From the NCBI GenBank assembly GCA_963791495.1, contig CAWBST010000027.1:62001-126000 (forward strand): a stretch of DNA of 64,000 nt, written 5' to 3'. Below are positions 17,596-26,377 of the stretch, piece after piece. The translations under genes were made by a program, and so were the position numbers. The stretch comes from JAMXLO01 sp963791495 (GTDB lineage: Bacteria > Pseudomonadota > Alphaproteobacteria > Acetobacterales > Acetobacteraceae). Under the pieces are notes generated by a model. It ran no database searches, was not told the DNA's origin, and saw only the letters and a program-made list of their open reading frames with translations. The stretch's first letter is position 1, and every line of letters begins with the position of its first letter.

Positions 17596-18648
17596 TCAAA
17601 TCCCTGTCGCAAGCAACTCGCCGAGGTGCTTGTCGAGCTGGCTGATCGCATTGGGATCGGCGCCGAACAGCGCGAGATGCCCATCGACGGTTTGAATGGG
17701 CCGGAACTCCGCATCCGGGATGAGCCGCCATTCAGCCTGGCAATCAGCCGGCGGGAAGAACATGTCGGAAGACATCGGCATGACGAATGTCTTGGCTTTG
17801 ATGCGGCCCAACGCTGCCCGCAGGTCGCCGCCGGTGTGACGGCTGACGTCGCCGCGCTGCCACTTCCATGCCATGCACAGCAGATCGTTCGGATCCATCA
17901 CGCTGAAATAGCCATACATGAAGTTGGTGATGAAATCGTCCATCGACGAAAAGCCCAGCGCCTTGTGCCGGTTTTCCTGGAAGAACTCTGTGCTCCAACC
18001 CATCACTGCCCACATCTTGGCGTGACGCAGCAGGCCTTCGCGTACATCGGCCGGCGATGCATAGAAACCCTTGTTGAAGCCAGGATCTGACGTGATCGCC
18101 TCGACCAGCGTTTCGGCGAACAGGAAATCATGAATGGTGTTCTTCGCCGTGCCGGCGATCGGCGCGGCGCGCTTGACCATGTCGGGGTGGCGCACCGCCC
18201 ATTCGTAGGTCTGCTGCGCCCCCATGGAACCACCGACGACCAACTCGAAGCTACTCAGACCGAACTTTTCCGTGACGAATTTGTGCTGCGCGCGCACGTC
18301 ATCGCCGATGCGCACGTGCGGAAAATTCCCCATCCCCGCCGGCGCCGGCGTGTTGTGCGGCGAGGTTGAAAGACCGTTGCCGATCTGATTGACGACGATG
18401 ATGAAATACTTGTCGGGATCGAGCGCGCGTCCCTTGCCGACATACACTTGCTCGATGATCTTGTGGGTGCCGGAGTACCAGGTGGGAACGAGGATGGCGT
18501 TATCGCCGCCGGCATTGAGTGTGCCGAAGGTAGTGTAGGCAAGCGTGCAGCCGCGGATGGTGCCGCCTTCCTCCAACTCGAGATTGCCGATGTCGTACAT
18601 CTCGTAGGGACCGTGCACGTCCTGCGAGTAGTAGCTGTTGTTGATCAT
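17596..18648 (-). CDS. MetX-like alpha/beta hydrolase
   Basis: 350 residues, homoserine acetyltransferase superfamily fold. The nucleophile Ser is in VVGGSMGAQQTYEW, with Asp in VMPMSSDMFFPP and His in TVDGHLALFG. The family contains true acyltransferases and many plain esterases; metA is encoded elsewhere in the window, so methionine synthesis is not the obvious role. It lies 36 bases downstream of a flavin monooxygenase gene on the same strand, which fits the ketone-to-ester-to-alcohol/acid pairing seen with Baeyer-Villiger enzymes. That coupling is inference. Confidence 0.8.
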   Translation of the reverse strand: MINNSYYSQDVHGPYEMYDIGNLELEEGGTIRGCTLAYTTFGTLNAGGDNAILVPTWYSGTHKIIEQVYVGKGRALDPDKYFIIVVNQIGNGLSTSPHNTPAPAGMGNFPHVRIGDDVRAQHKFVTEKFGLSSFELVVGGSMGAQQTYEWAVRHPDMVKRAAPIAGTAKNTIHDFLFAETLVEAITSDPGFNKGFYASPADVREGLLRHAKMWAVMGWSTEFFQENRHKALGFSSMDDFITNFMYGYFSVMDPNDLLCMAWKWQRGDVSRHTGGDLRAALGRIKAKTFVMPMSSDMFFPPADCQAEWRLIPDAEFRPIQTVDGHLALFGADPNAISQLDKHLGELLATGI

Positions 18649-18684
18649 TGGCTCCCCGATGATGACCGCGTGTTCCCAAGTCGG

Positions 18685-20301
18685 CTAAGCCAATGCGAAT
18701 CCCTCGTACCCCTTGGCTGCGATTTCGTCGCACCTCTTGCGGTACCCGCCGACGCCTTCCGGGTCCAGGTAAGGCAAGAAAGCGCGCGGTTTGCCGGCGA
18801 TGTTGGCGCCCATGTACCACGAATTGGCACTGGTCATCAGCGTGCCGGCGATGGTCTCGTTGACATGCGCGACCCACTCGTCCTGCGCTCGGGGTGTCGC
18901 CTCTATCGTGGTCTTGCCGGTGCCGCGCATGGCGTCGATGCAGTCGGTGATCCACTCCACATGTTGCTCGATCGAGACCGGCATGTTCGACAGCACCGAC
19001 GGGCTTTGCGGGCCCGTGATGGTGAACAGGTTAGGGAAGCCGGCGACAGAGATGCCAAGATAGGTGTGCGGACCGTCCGCCCACTCCTGATCCAGCGTGC
19101 GACCGCCGCGGCCTTTCAGGTTCAACGCCTTCAGCGGCCCGGTCATCGCATCGAAGCCCGTGGCGAAGACGATGATGTCGAATTCGTAGTCCTTGCCGCC
19201 GGCACGGATGCCGCTTTCGGTGATTTCCTCAATCGGACCGTCGGTCCTCGCATCGACCAGCAAGACGTTGTCCTTGTTGAACGTCTCGTAATAGTTGGTG
19301 TCCAGAGGCTGGCGCTTGGTGCCGTAGGAGTGGCCCTTGGGCATAAGCCTTTCCGCGACGCTCGGATCTTTCACGGTCTTGCGGATCTTGCGCCTGATGT
19401 AGTCGGCACAGATCTCGTTGGCTTCCTGATCGACCAGCATGTCCTGGTAGTTGGCGAGCCAGAAGTCGAAGCCGCCCGCATCCCACATCCTGTCGAACTC
19501 AAGCTCCCGCTCCTCGGGCGTGGTTTCCAGGACCGACTTCGGGATCGCGTAACGCTCCTGGCCGAACGGCGATTCACGGACGCGCTTGACCACGGCGTCA
19601 TAGTCAGCCTTGCGCGCCTTCACCAATTCGGGGTCCACCTTGCCATTGCGCGCCGGCACACAGTAATTGGCGGTGCGCTGGAACACCGTGAGCTGTTTGG
19701 CCTGCTGCGCGATTTCCGGAATGGCCTGCACCGCGGTGGCGCCGGTGCCGACCACGGCGACGCGCTTGGCGGTGAAGTCGACGCCCGAGTGAGGGAAGCG
19801 GCTGGTGTGGAACCACTTGCCCTTGAATGTATCCAGTCCCTTGAATCGCGGCATGTTCGTCGTCGACAGCGTACCAACGCCCGCGATGAGATAGCGCGCC
19901 GTGACGTCTCCGCCCTTATCGGTATGCACCCTCCACAGGTTTGTGCTCTCGTCGAATTCAGCACCCGTCACGCGCGTGTTGAATTGGATGTCCCGCTTCA
20001 GGTCATGGCGCTTGGCCACATGCTCGAGGTAGCGCAGGATTTCAGGCTGCTCGGGATAGCGCTCGGACCACTCCCACTCCTGCAACAACTGCTTGTCCCA
20101 GGTGAAGCAATAGATGTAGGAGTCAGAATCGCAACGCGCGCCGGGATAGCGGTTCCAGTACCAGGTGCCCCCGACAGTTTCGCCCGCTTCATAGACCCGT
20201 ACCTTCAGTCCCAATTTGTCCCGAAGCGACTTCAGCATGTGCATGCCGGAGAAACCTGCACCGATCACCACGGCGTCAAAGTTCTGAGTTGAGCCAGACA
20301 T
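18685..20301 (-). CDS. Flavin-containing (Baeyer-Villiger type) monooxygenase
   Basis: 538 residues. FAD-binding GAGFSGMHM is near residue 14, the TWYWNRYPGARCD segment of type I BVMOs follows, and the second GxGxxA (VVGTGATAVQAIPEI) binds NADPH. The BVMO fingerprint FxGxxxHxxxWP appears as FKGKWFHTSRFP with Phe in place of Trp. GGAGGAAAA precedes the ATG at 20301. Such enzymes insert oxygen into ketones to make esters or lactones using NADPH and O2. The hydrolase gene follows directly; an FAD oxidase gene is divergent upstream. Confidence 0.9.
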   Translation of the reverse strand: MSGSTQNFDAVVIGAGFSGMHMLKSLRDKLGLKVRVYEAGETVGGTWYWNRYPGARCDSDSYIYCFTWDKQLLQEWEWSERYPEQPEILRYLEHVAKRHDLKRDIQFNTRVTGAEFDESTNLWRVHTDKGGDVTARYLIAGVGTLSTTNMPRFKGLDTFKGKWFHTSRFPHSGVDFTAKRVAVVGTGATAVQAIPEIAQQAKQLTVFQRTANYCVPARNGKVDPELVKARKADYDAVVKRVRESPFGQERYAIPKSVLETTPEERELEFDRMWDAGGFDFWLANYQDMLVDQEANEICADYIRRKIRKTVKDPSVAERLMPKGHSYGTKRQPLDTNYYETFNKDNVLLVDARTDGPIEEITESGIRAGGKDYEFDIIVFATGFDAMTGPLKALNLKGRGGRTLDQEWADGPHTYLGISVAGFPNLFTITGPQSPSVLSNMPVSIEQHVEWITDCIDAMRGTGKTTIEATPRAQDEWVAHVNETIAGTLMTSANSWYMGANIAGKPRAFLPYLDPEGVGGYRKRCDEIAAKGYEGFALA

Positions 20302-20416
20302 TTTTCCTCCGATCAGCGCGGGCGTGCCTCCAGAATAACGCGACAAATCACCGCCGGTCAGGTATTATGGCCAGATCGATCCGCAGAAATCGAGACCCAC
20401 ACCCAGGGGGAAGACC

Positions 20417-21808
20417 ATGTCAATAACCACCGTGACGTTGAATGGAGCCGCCACCAGCGTCAGCGACGCTGCCATCGATGCATTCCGCGGCAGCATCCGC
20501 GGCGAGCTCGTCCTCAGCGACAGCCCGAGCTACGAAACCGCCCGACGAGTGTGGAACGGCAACATCGACCGGAGACCGGCGCTGATCGTGCGCTGCACGG
20601 GGCCAGCCGACGTTCAGCGCGCCGTCGATTTCGCGCGAACCCACGAGCTTCTGCTCTCACTTCGCGGCGGCGGGCACAGCGCCCCGGGCTACGGCACGAA
20701 CGACAACGGCATGGTCATCGACATGTCGCCCATGAAGGGCATTCGTGTGGACGCCGCTAGCCGCACGGCACGGGCGCAAGGTGGTGTGCTCTGGAACGAG
20801 TTCGATCACGAGACTCAGGCATTCGGGCTCGCCACCACGGGCGGGACGGTCTCCGATACCGGCATCGCCGGCCTCACCCTCGGCGGCGGCCTCGGCTGGT
20901 TGATGGGCAAGCACGGCCTCTCGATCGACAATCTCATCTCGGCCGACGTGGTGACCGCTGACGGGCAGTTCCGCACCGCAAGCCTCACCGAAAACCCCGA
21001 TCTGTTCTGGGCGCTGCGTGGTGGCGGCGGCAATTTCGGCGCGGTCACATCGCTCGAATACCGCCTGCATCCGGTGACCGAATCGCTGAGCGGTATCGTC
21101 CTCTATCCGCTGGACCGCGCGCGCGACGTGCTGCGGTTCTACCGCGACTTCTGCGCCACGCTGCCCGACGAGGCCGAGGCATTCGCCGGTCTGTTGACGC
21201 ACGACGGCGCTCCGGTGGTCGCACTGCTGCTGGGCTACAACGGACCCATCGAGGCTGGTGAGAAGGTTCTCGCACCGGCGCGGCAGCTCGCCAATCCGAT
21301 CGCTGATCTCGTTGGCCCGATGCCCTATTGCGTCCGTCAGACGCTGATCGATGAGCCCAACGCGAAGCACGGTCTGCACCGCTATTGGCGATCAGCCTTC
21401 ACGGAGCAGATCTCGGACGAACTGATCGACCGGATGATCGCCGGCGCTGCGTCCTTCTCCTCGCCCCTCAGCCTGCTCGGCCTGTTCTACGTGCACGGCG
21501 CCGCGACGCGTGTACCGGCTGACGCGACCGCATTTGCCCTGCGCCGGCCGCAATGGGATTTCGACATCATCGGGCAGTGGACGGATCCGGCGGAGTCCAG
21601 CGGCCACATCGCCTGGGTGCGCGCGCTCTGGGATCGGTTAGAGTCGGAGCTGCAGGGCACCGTCTACATCAATCACTTCGCGCCTGAGGACCAGCCCGAA
21701 AAATTCCGCGCTTCCTACGGCGAGAATTACGCCCGGCTGCGCGAACTCAAGGCGGTCTACGATCCGATGAACCTGTTCAGGGTCAATGCGAACGTCAGTC
21801 CGGCGTAA
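20417..21808 (+). CDS. FAD-linked oxidase, berberine-bridge-enzyme type
   Basis: 463 residues with a PCMH-type FAD domain (SLRGGGHSAPGYGTNDNG) and a C-terminal BBE segment (YGENYARLRELKAVYDPMNLF). The histidine in RGGGHS (~residue 87) is the expected 8-alpha FAD attachment site. The second attachment Cys of bicovalent members is replaced by Ser in GWLMGKHGLSIDNL, so flavin is probably single-linked. GGGGGAAG precedes the ATG at 20417. Substrates of such oxidases are sugars, alcohols or phenols; none can be chosen here. Divergent from the monooxygenase, 115 bases apart. Confidence 0.88.
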   Translation: MSITTVTLNGAATSVSDAAIDAFRGSIRGELVLSDSPSYETARRVWNGNIDRRPALIVRCTGPADVQRAVDFARTHELLLSLRGGGHSAPGYGTNDNGMVIDMSPMKGIRVDAASRTARAQGGVLWNEFDHETQAFGLATTGGTVSDTGIAGLTLGGGLGWLMGKHGLSIDNLISADVVTADGQFRTASLTENPDLFWALRGGGGNFGAVTSLEYRLHPVTESLSGIVLYPLDRARDVLRFYRDFCATLPDEAEAFAGLLTHDGAPVVALLLGYNGPIEAGEKVLAPARQLANPIADLVGPMPYCVRQTLIDEPNAKHGLHRYWRSAFTEQISDELIDRMIAGAASFSSPLSLLGLFYVHGAATRVPADATAFALRRPQWDFDIIGQWTDPAESSGHIAWVRALWDRLESELQGTVYINHFAPEDQPEKFRASYGENYARLRELKAVYDPMNLFRVNANVSPA

Positions 21809-21879
21809 CCAAACGCGGCCCACGTTGCGGCGGCCGGCTCATCGGGATCATACTCGACCACAAATCAGGAGGATCGGCC

Positions 21880-22722
21880 ATGACAGATACACCGCAACTC
21901 CGCCCACTCGGCGAGACGCTGGGAGCCGAGGCCGTTGGCGTCGACCTGTCCAAACCGCTCGATGAGGCGACCTCCGCGTGGGTCCTGCGAGCCTTTGCCG
22001 AGAACCCGGTGCTGGTGTTCCGTGACCAGGACCTTGGCGCCGGCGAGCTTGCCGCGTTCGGCCGTCGCTTCGGCACCCCCCGCATGCATTCGCTGATCAA
22101 GTACCGGCATGCGGACTGCCCGGAAGTCTCCTGGCTCACCAATGTCGACGAAGACGGCAAGGTGGACTGGTACGGTGTCAAGCGCGCCACCGATTGGCAC
22201 ACCGACTCCACCTACGAGGATCGCCTGCCGCTGCTGGCCATCCTGCACGCGAAGGAGGTGCCGTCGGACAAGGGCGGCACGATGTTCGCCGACATGCGCG
22301 CCGCCTATGACACGTTGCCGGAGACGCGGAAGCAGCAGCTCGAAGGCCTGACCGCGCTGCACGGCCGCAGCATCGGACCCGCCGGCGAGAAGCTCTACGG
22401 CGACGACCGTGGTGTGACCGACAAGGAGTATCGCGAAGTTCGGTGGCCGGCGGTCACGCGGCACCCGGTGACCGACCGACCGATCCTGTTCGTCAACCCG
22501 ATGCACACGTACGGCTTCGTCGGCATGGCGCGCGATGAGGCCTTGCCGCTGATCGAGGAACTGGCCGAGCACGCGACACAGGAGCGATTCGTCTATTACC
22601 ACCGCTGGCGGGTCGGTGATGTGCTGATGTGGGACGAGCGGGCGACGATGCACCGCGGTGCCGGCGACTACCGTCCGGAAGAGCGCCGCATAATGCTGCG
22701 CACGATCGTCTATCCGAACTGA
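21880..22722 (+). CDS. TauD/TfdA family Fe(II)/2-oxoglutarate dioxygenase
   Basis: 280 residues. The iron site is visible as His107-x-Asp109 in ATDWHTDSTYE and a distal His in ATMHRGAGDYRPEERRIMLR, where the later Arg binds 2-oxoglutarate. GGAGG precedes the ATG at 21880. The family hydroxylates sulfonates, phenoxyacetates and other small acids in the cytosol; the substrate cannot be assigned from sequence. It is 71 bases downstream of the FAD oxidase gene and may be co-transcribed. Confidence 0.9.
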   Translation: MTDTPQLRPLGETLGAEAVGVDLSKPLDEATSAWVLRAFAENPVLVFRDQDLGAGELAAFGRRFGTPRMHSLIKYRHADCPEVSWLTNVDEDGKVDWYGVKRATDWHTDSTYEDRLPLLAILHAKEVPSDKGGTMFADMRAAYDTLPETRKQQLEGLTALHGRSIGPAGEKLYGDDRGVTDKEYREVRWPAVTRHPVTDRPILFVNPMHTYGFVGMARDEALPLIEELAEHATQERFVYYHRWRVGDVLMWDERATMHRGAGDYRPEERRIMLRTIVYPN

Positions 22723-22859
22723 AGCGCCTGGGCATTATGGAGCTGCCGGATCAGGTTCGCGCCTGAGATAGGGGCGACCCGTCTCACGGTATGCAGGCTT
22801 CGAGGCTTGTGCCGGGAAGACGCCAACCGAAAGCTGTCGCGGCAAGGCGGCTGCTGCAT

Positions 22860-23039
22860 GACGCAACGCGGATCCGCACGACCATCAGTGTCGGGCTGTC
22901 CGTGGCACGCGCCGCCGACCGCAACATCGAACAGGTCATCGCACGCGCGGACCAGCAGCTCTATCAGGCGAAGCGCAGCGGGCGTAACCGCGTCTGCCAC
23001 GCCGAGCTCATAGTTCCTGCGCAATGGACCGGGACCTGA
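22860..23039 (+). pseudogene. C-terminal remnant of a GGDEF (diguanylate cyclase) domain
   Basis: The frame codes TTISVGLSVARAADRNIEQ and IARADQQLYQAKRSGRNRV, the last two conserved blocks of a GGDEF domain. The GGEEF catalytic site and all upstream parts are missing. No start codon is placed well, so it is a fragment. Most of the interval 22723-23150 holds nothing else that I can recognise. The remnant lies directly before a chemoreceptor gene. Confidence 0.65.
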
Positions 23040-23150
23040 AGCCGCTCGGTTGTCCCTCGGGCGTTACCCTTCCTTAACCATACGCGGGCAGGAATCGCCG
23101 TCGAGGATGCACGCTCCGGACCGCTGTCCCCGGACGGGAGACTTGGCACG

Positions 23151-24491
23151 ATGTCAGCGACGAACAGCGACGATCTTGGCGTCAGAACCCGCTTTCTCGG
23201 CCTCGACCCCGGAGCATGCGGGTTGCTCGTCGCCTTCTGGCCCGTGATCGAGCCGCGCCTCGGCGAGATCATCGACGGCTTCTACCAGCACATCACGAGC
23301 GTCCCGCATCTCAAGCAGATGGTGGGCGATCAGATCCCCCGCCTGAAGCGAGCCCAGGCCTCGCACTGGCAGCGGCTGTTGTCGGGGCGCTTCGACGAAG
23401 CTTACTTCGCCAGTGTGCAGACCATCGGACGCGTGCATCACAAGATCGGCCTCGAGCCCCGTTGGTATATCGGCGGCTACACTTACGTGCTGAACCGCCT
23501 GGTCGCGTTGGCGATCCGCACGCATCGCTGGTCACCGAAGAAACTCGCGGCACTGATCGCCGCGGTGAATGCCAGCGTCATGCTGGACATGGACATAGCC
23601 ATCTCGGTGTACCAGGAGGCGTTGATCGCCGAGAAGGTGCAGCGGTCGCAGAAGCTCGATGGCCTGCTGCGCGATTTCGAGGACAAGACGGCCGGGCTGG
23701 TCGGCATGGTGGCCTCGGCGGCGACCGAGCTGGAGTCGACGGCGCGTGCCATGACGGCAATCACCGGTGAGACCGCCGCGCAGGCGACCAATGTCACCAC
23801 GGCCGTCGAGGCGGCGAGCAGCAATGTGCAAACCGTCGCGGCCGCGGCCGAGGAGCTGTCGGCATCGATCTCCGAAATCTCGCGGCAGGTCGCTCAGTCC
23901 TCCGAAATCGCCGACAAGGCGGTGCAGGACGCCAACCGCACCGACGCCATCGTGAAGACGCTGGCGGAAGGTGCTCATAAGATCGGCGATGTCGTCAGCC
24001 TGATCAGCACCATTGCTGCGCAGACCAACCTGCTGGCGCTGAATGCCACGATCGAGGCGGCGCGCGCCGGCGAGGCCGGCAAGGGCTTCGCGGTGGTGGC
24101 GTCCGAGGTCAAGAGCCTGGCGAATCAGACAGCGAAGGCGACCGACGAGATCAGCCAGCAGATCGTGCAGATCCAGGTCGCGACCAAGGAGGCGGTGACT
24201 GCGATCGGCGCGATCTCGCAGACGATCGGTGAAGTGAGCCGGATCGCGACGGCAATCGCCGCGGCGGTCGAAGAGCAAGGTGCGGCGACGCAGGAAATCG
24301 CCCGCAACGTGCACGAGGCCGCGACGAGCACGCAGCAGGTCAGCGCGAACATTGCCGGCGTGAGCAGTGGAGCGAGCGAGACAGGCGCGGCTGCCTCACA
24401 GGTCCTGGGCGCGGCAGGCGAATTGTCGAAACAGGCGGAGCACCTCAGTGGCAACGTGCAGGAATTCGTCACCAACGTGAAGGCCGCCTGA
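23151..24491 (+). CDS. Globin-coupled methyl-accepting chemotaxis sensor
   Basis: 446 residues, soluble, with no transmembrane helix. Residues ~10-165 form a protoglobin/HemAT sensor domain (PVIEPRLGEIIDGFYQHI, and IGRVHHKIGLEPRWYIGGY with the haem-ligand histidine around 95-96). Residues ~180-440 are a methyl-accepting domain with the signalling hairpin tip SLISTIAAQTNLLALNATIE. Such proteins bind O2 through haem and signal via CheA, giving aerotaxis. GGGAG precedes the ATG at 23151. No che genes are nearby; the gene converges directly on the ABC permease. Confidence 0.92.
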   Translation: MSATNSDDLGVRTRFLGLDPGACGLLVAFWPVIEPRLGEIIDGFYQHITSVPHLKQMVGDQIPRLKRAQASHWQRLLSGRFDEAYFASVQTIGRVHHKIGLEPRWYIGGYTYVLNRLVALAIRTHRWSPKKLAALIAAVNASVMLDMDIAISVYQEALIAEKVQRSQKLDGLLRDFEDKTAGLVGMVASAATELESTARAMTAITGETAAQATNVTTAVEAASSNVQTVAAAAEELSASISEISRQVAQSSEIADKAVQDANRTDAIVKTLAEGAHKIGDVVSLISTIAAQTNLLALNATIEAARAGEAGKGFAVVASEVKSLANQTAKATDEISQQIVQIQVATKEAVTAIGAISQTIGEVSRIATAIAAAVEEQGAATQEIARNVHEAATSTQQVSANIAGVSSGASETGAAASQVLGAAGELSKQAEHLSGNVQEFVTNVKAA

Positions 24492-25370
24492 TCAAGCCCG
24501 ATAGCGCCGCGGGATCATATGATTGGCGATGCCGGTCAGCAGCAATGTCGTCGCCATCAGGATGAAGGCGATCGCCGCCGCGAACGGCCAGTTGTTGTCG
24601 CTGTTGAAGGCCCAGAACAGCAGCGGTGCCATCATCTGAAAGCGTGGGCCGCCAAGCAGCACCGGTGTCGCGAAGGCGTTCATGCAGAGGATGAAGCAGA
24701 GCACGGCCGCGATCGAAATGCCGGGCAGGGCGAGCGGGAACACCACACGCCAGAACGCGCGTGACGGAGCCGCGCCCATTGACGCCGCGGCTTCCTCGAG
24801 ACGTGGGTCGATGCCCTCGAATACACTCTGCAGCGTCAGCACGGTGTACGGCAGGTTGATCGCGATGATGCCGGCGATGACCGCGGGTTCGGCATACATC
24901 AGGTTCAGTCCGGTGAGCATGTCCAGCATGCCGCCGTGGGCGAACAGGATCATCCAGCCGGCGGTACGCGTGGTCGAGCCGACGAACAGCGGCAGCACCA
25001 TCAGCACCACCAATGCCGACTTCCAGCGGCTGGCGGTGCGCGCGAGCCGCCATGCCATCGGCAGGCCGAACAGCAGGCAGACGGCGGTGACGATGACAGA
25101 GACGCGGATCGTGGTGACCAGCACGTTCCAGTAGAACGCATCGGCGAAGAATTGCAGGTAGTTCTCGGGGGTGATCGCCTCAAGCATCAGTTCAGTCGGA
25201 TCAAAGCGATTCAGACTGTCGCGCAGCAGGAGAGCGAGCGGAGCAACCAGCGTCAGCATCATCAGCAAACTGGCGGGACCAAGCAGAACAGAACCAACTC
25301 CCCCTCCCCTCGCGGGAGGGGGGCGGGGGGAGGGGGCCCTCAACCGTGCTGGATGTTCTTCAGCCACCAT
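24492..25370 (-). CDS. ABC transporter permease (PotB type)
   Basis: Inner-membrane permease, ~292 residues if the ATG at 25370 is used. Six hydrophobic segments and the EAA loop (LEEAAASMGAAPSRAFWRVV) are visible. The start is uncertain: 25370 overlaps the end of the binding-protein gene and makes the first ~20 codons read through a REP-like palindrome (25301-25340). A TTG at 25343, overlapping the upstream TGA, is another option. Last gene of a four-gene operon for polyamine-type import; substrate not established. Confidence 0.85.
   Translation of the reverse strand: MVAEEHPARLRAPSPRPPPARGGGVGSVLLGPASLLMMLTLVAPLALLLRDSLNRFDPTELMLEAITPENYLQFFADAFYWNVLVTTIRVSVIVTAVCLLFGLPMAWRLARTASRWKSALVVLMVLPLFVGSTTRTAGWMILFAHGGMLDMLTGLNLMYAEPAVIAGIIAINLPYTVLTLQSVFEGIDPRLEEAAASMGAAPSRAFWRVVFPLALPGISIAAVLCFILCMNAFATPVLLGGPRFQMMAPLLFWAFNSDNNWPFAAAIAFILMATTLLLTGIANHMIPRRYRA
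25301..25340 (-). repeat. REP-like GC palindrome between potD-type and potB-type genes
   Basis: CCCCTCCC (25301-25308) pairs with GGGAGGGG (25314-25321) around a five-base loop, followed by a G-rich arm. It begins right at the stop of the binding-protein gene and runs into the permease frame. The CTCTCCCGC/GCGGGAGAG style resembles the larger element at 54550-54668, suggesting one repeat family. It may temper expression of the last gene or have inserted there. Confidence 0.6.
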
Positions 25371-26377
25371 TCGTCCAGCTCCGGCTGCACCTTGGCCAGC
25401 ACCGGATAATCGGGCGTCACCAGCTTCGGCTTCGGATCCGGGAACCCGAGTTGCTCGCCGACGGCACCGGAGAGTGGCGCGTTATCGACCGTCGGCAGAT
25501 AGCCCATATGTGCGGCAAAGCCCTGCTGCGCCGAAGGCTCCAGCAGCGCGTTCATGTACTTGTAGGCGGCTTCCTTGTCCGGTGCGTTCTTCGGCACCAC
25601 CATGCCGGACACATAGAGCATCGAACCTTCTTTGGGGAAAGTTCCTGCCACCGGAAAACCGCCGTTGCGCCACATGAATGAACGCGCCAGCCAGATCATG
25701 CCGACTTCGATCTCTCCGGATTTGAAGGCCGGAGCCAGGTTGTCGGTCTCCGGATACAGTCGCAGTCCATTGGCGTTGAGCTTCAACACGAATGCCTTGG
25801 CCTTGTCGAAGTCGGTCGTGGTGCCGCTTTCGAGCAGGCTCGCCGCCTGCAGGATCCACTGTCCAGCCGGCGCAACCACGCCGACCTTGCCCTTCCACTT
25901 CGGATCGAGCAGATCGCTCATCGTCTGAGGCGGCTGTTTGACGGTGTCCGGATTATACACCAGCACCTGCGCGCTATAGATGTGTGGCACGACCGCCGGC
26001 ATGCGCAGATTTGGCTGCACGTGCTTCAGGTTTGGCACCTGCTTCTCGTCGAGCGTCTCCACCAGTCCAGCTTCAGTGACACGGTAGCCCGTCGTCGCAT
26101 TCATGCAGGCGATATCCATGGTTCCGCGCGGCAGCTTCTTCTGCGCGTACAACTTGGACACGCGCGGCGCCTCGTCGCCAACGTCCTGCACGACGTTGAT
26201 GTCCCCGGGCTTCAGGATCGGATCATCGATGTTCTCGCGCAGCAGACGTGCATAGTCACCGCCCCAGGTGCCCACGACACACTGTTCCGCCGCGCGCGCC
26301 GATCGGATGATCGCCGGCGCCGCAAGCAATGCCGCGCCGCCCAGCACGCCGCGCCGCGACAACGTGAATTCACGCAT
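25340..26377 (-). CDS. ABC transporter periplasmic binding protein (PotD type)
   Basis: 345 residues with a twin-arginine-like signal (SRRGVLGGAALLAAPAIIRS) and a mature class 2 periplasmic-binding fold: VVGTWGGDYARLLRENI at the start, PKWKGKVGVVAPAGQWIL and LWLARSFMWRNGGFPVAG-like segments in lobe 2. ATG at 26377 overlaps the upstream ATPase gene by 8 bases. The family binds spermidine, putrescine or related cations and feeds the flanking permeases. The ligand residues were not checked against a structure. Confidence 0.88.
   Translation of the reverse strand: MREFTLSRRGVLGGAALLAAPAIIRSARAAEQCVVGTWGGDYARLLRENIDDPILKPGDINVVQDVGDEAPRVSKLYAQKKLPRGTMDIACMNATTGYRVTEAGLVETLDEKQVPNLKHVQPNLRMPAVVPHIYSAQVLVYNPDTVKQPPQTMSDLLDPKWKGKVGVVAPAGQWILQAASLLESGTTTDFDKAKAFVLKLNANGLRLYPETDNLAPAFKSGEIEVGMIWLARSFMWRNGGFPVAGTFPKEGSMLYVSGMVVPKNAPDKEAAYKYMNALLEPSAQQGFAAHMGYLPTVDNAPLSGAVGEQLGFPDPKPKLVTPDYPVLAKVQPELDEWWLKNIQHG

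Noticed and set aside
17586..17605. T-loop-like GGGTCAAATCCC suggesting a tRNA end
   Set aside because: The TTC of the T-loop and any acceptor or anticodon stem are missing, and the place is a convergent gene junction.
18448..20292. 614-residue plus-strand frame over the monooxygenase
   Set aside because: Antisense to a clearly recognised BVMO-type gene with motifs and RBS; product not recognisable.
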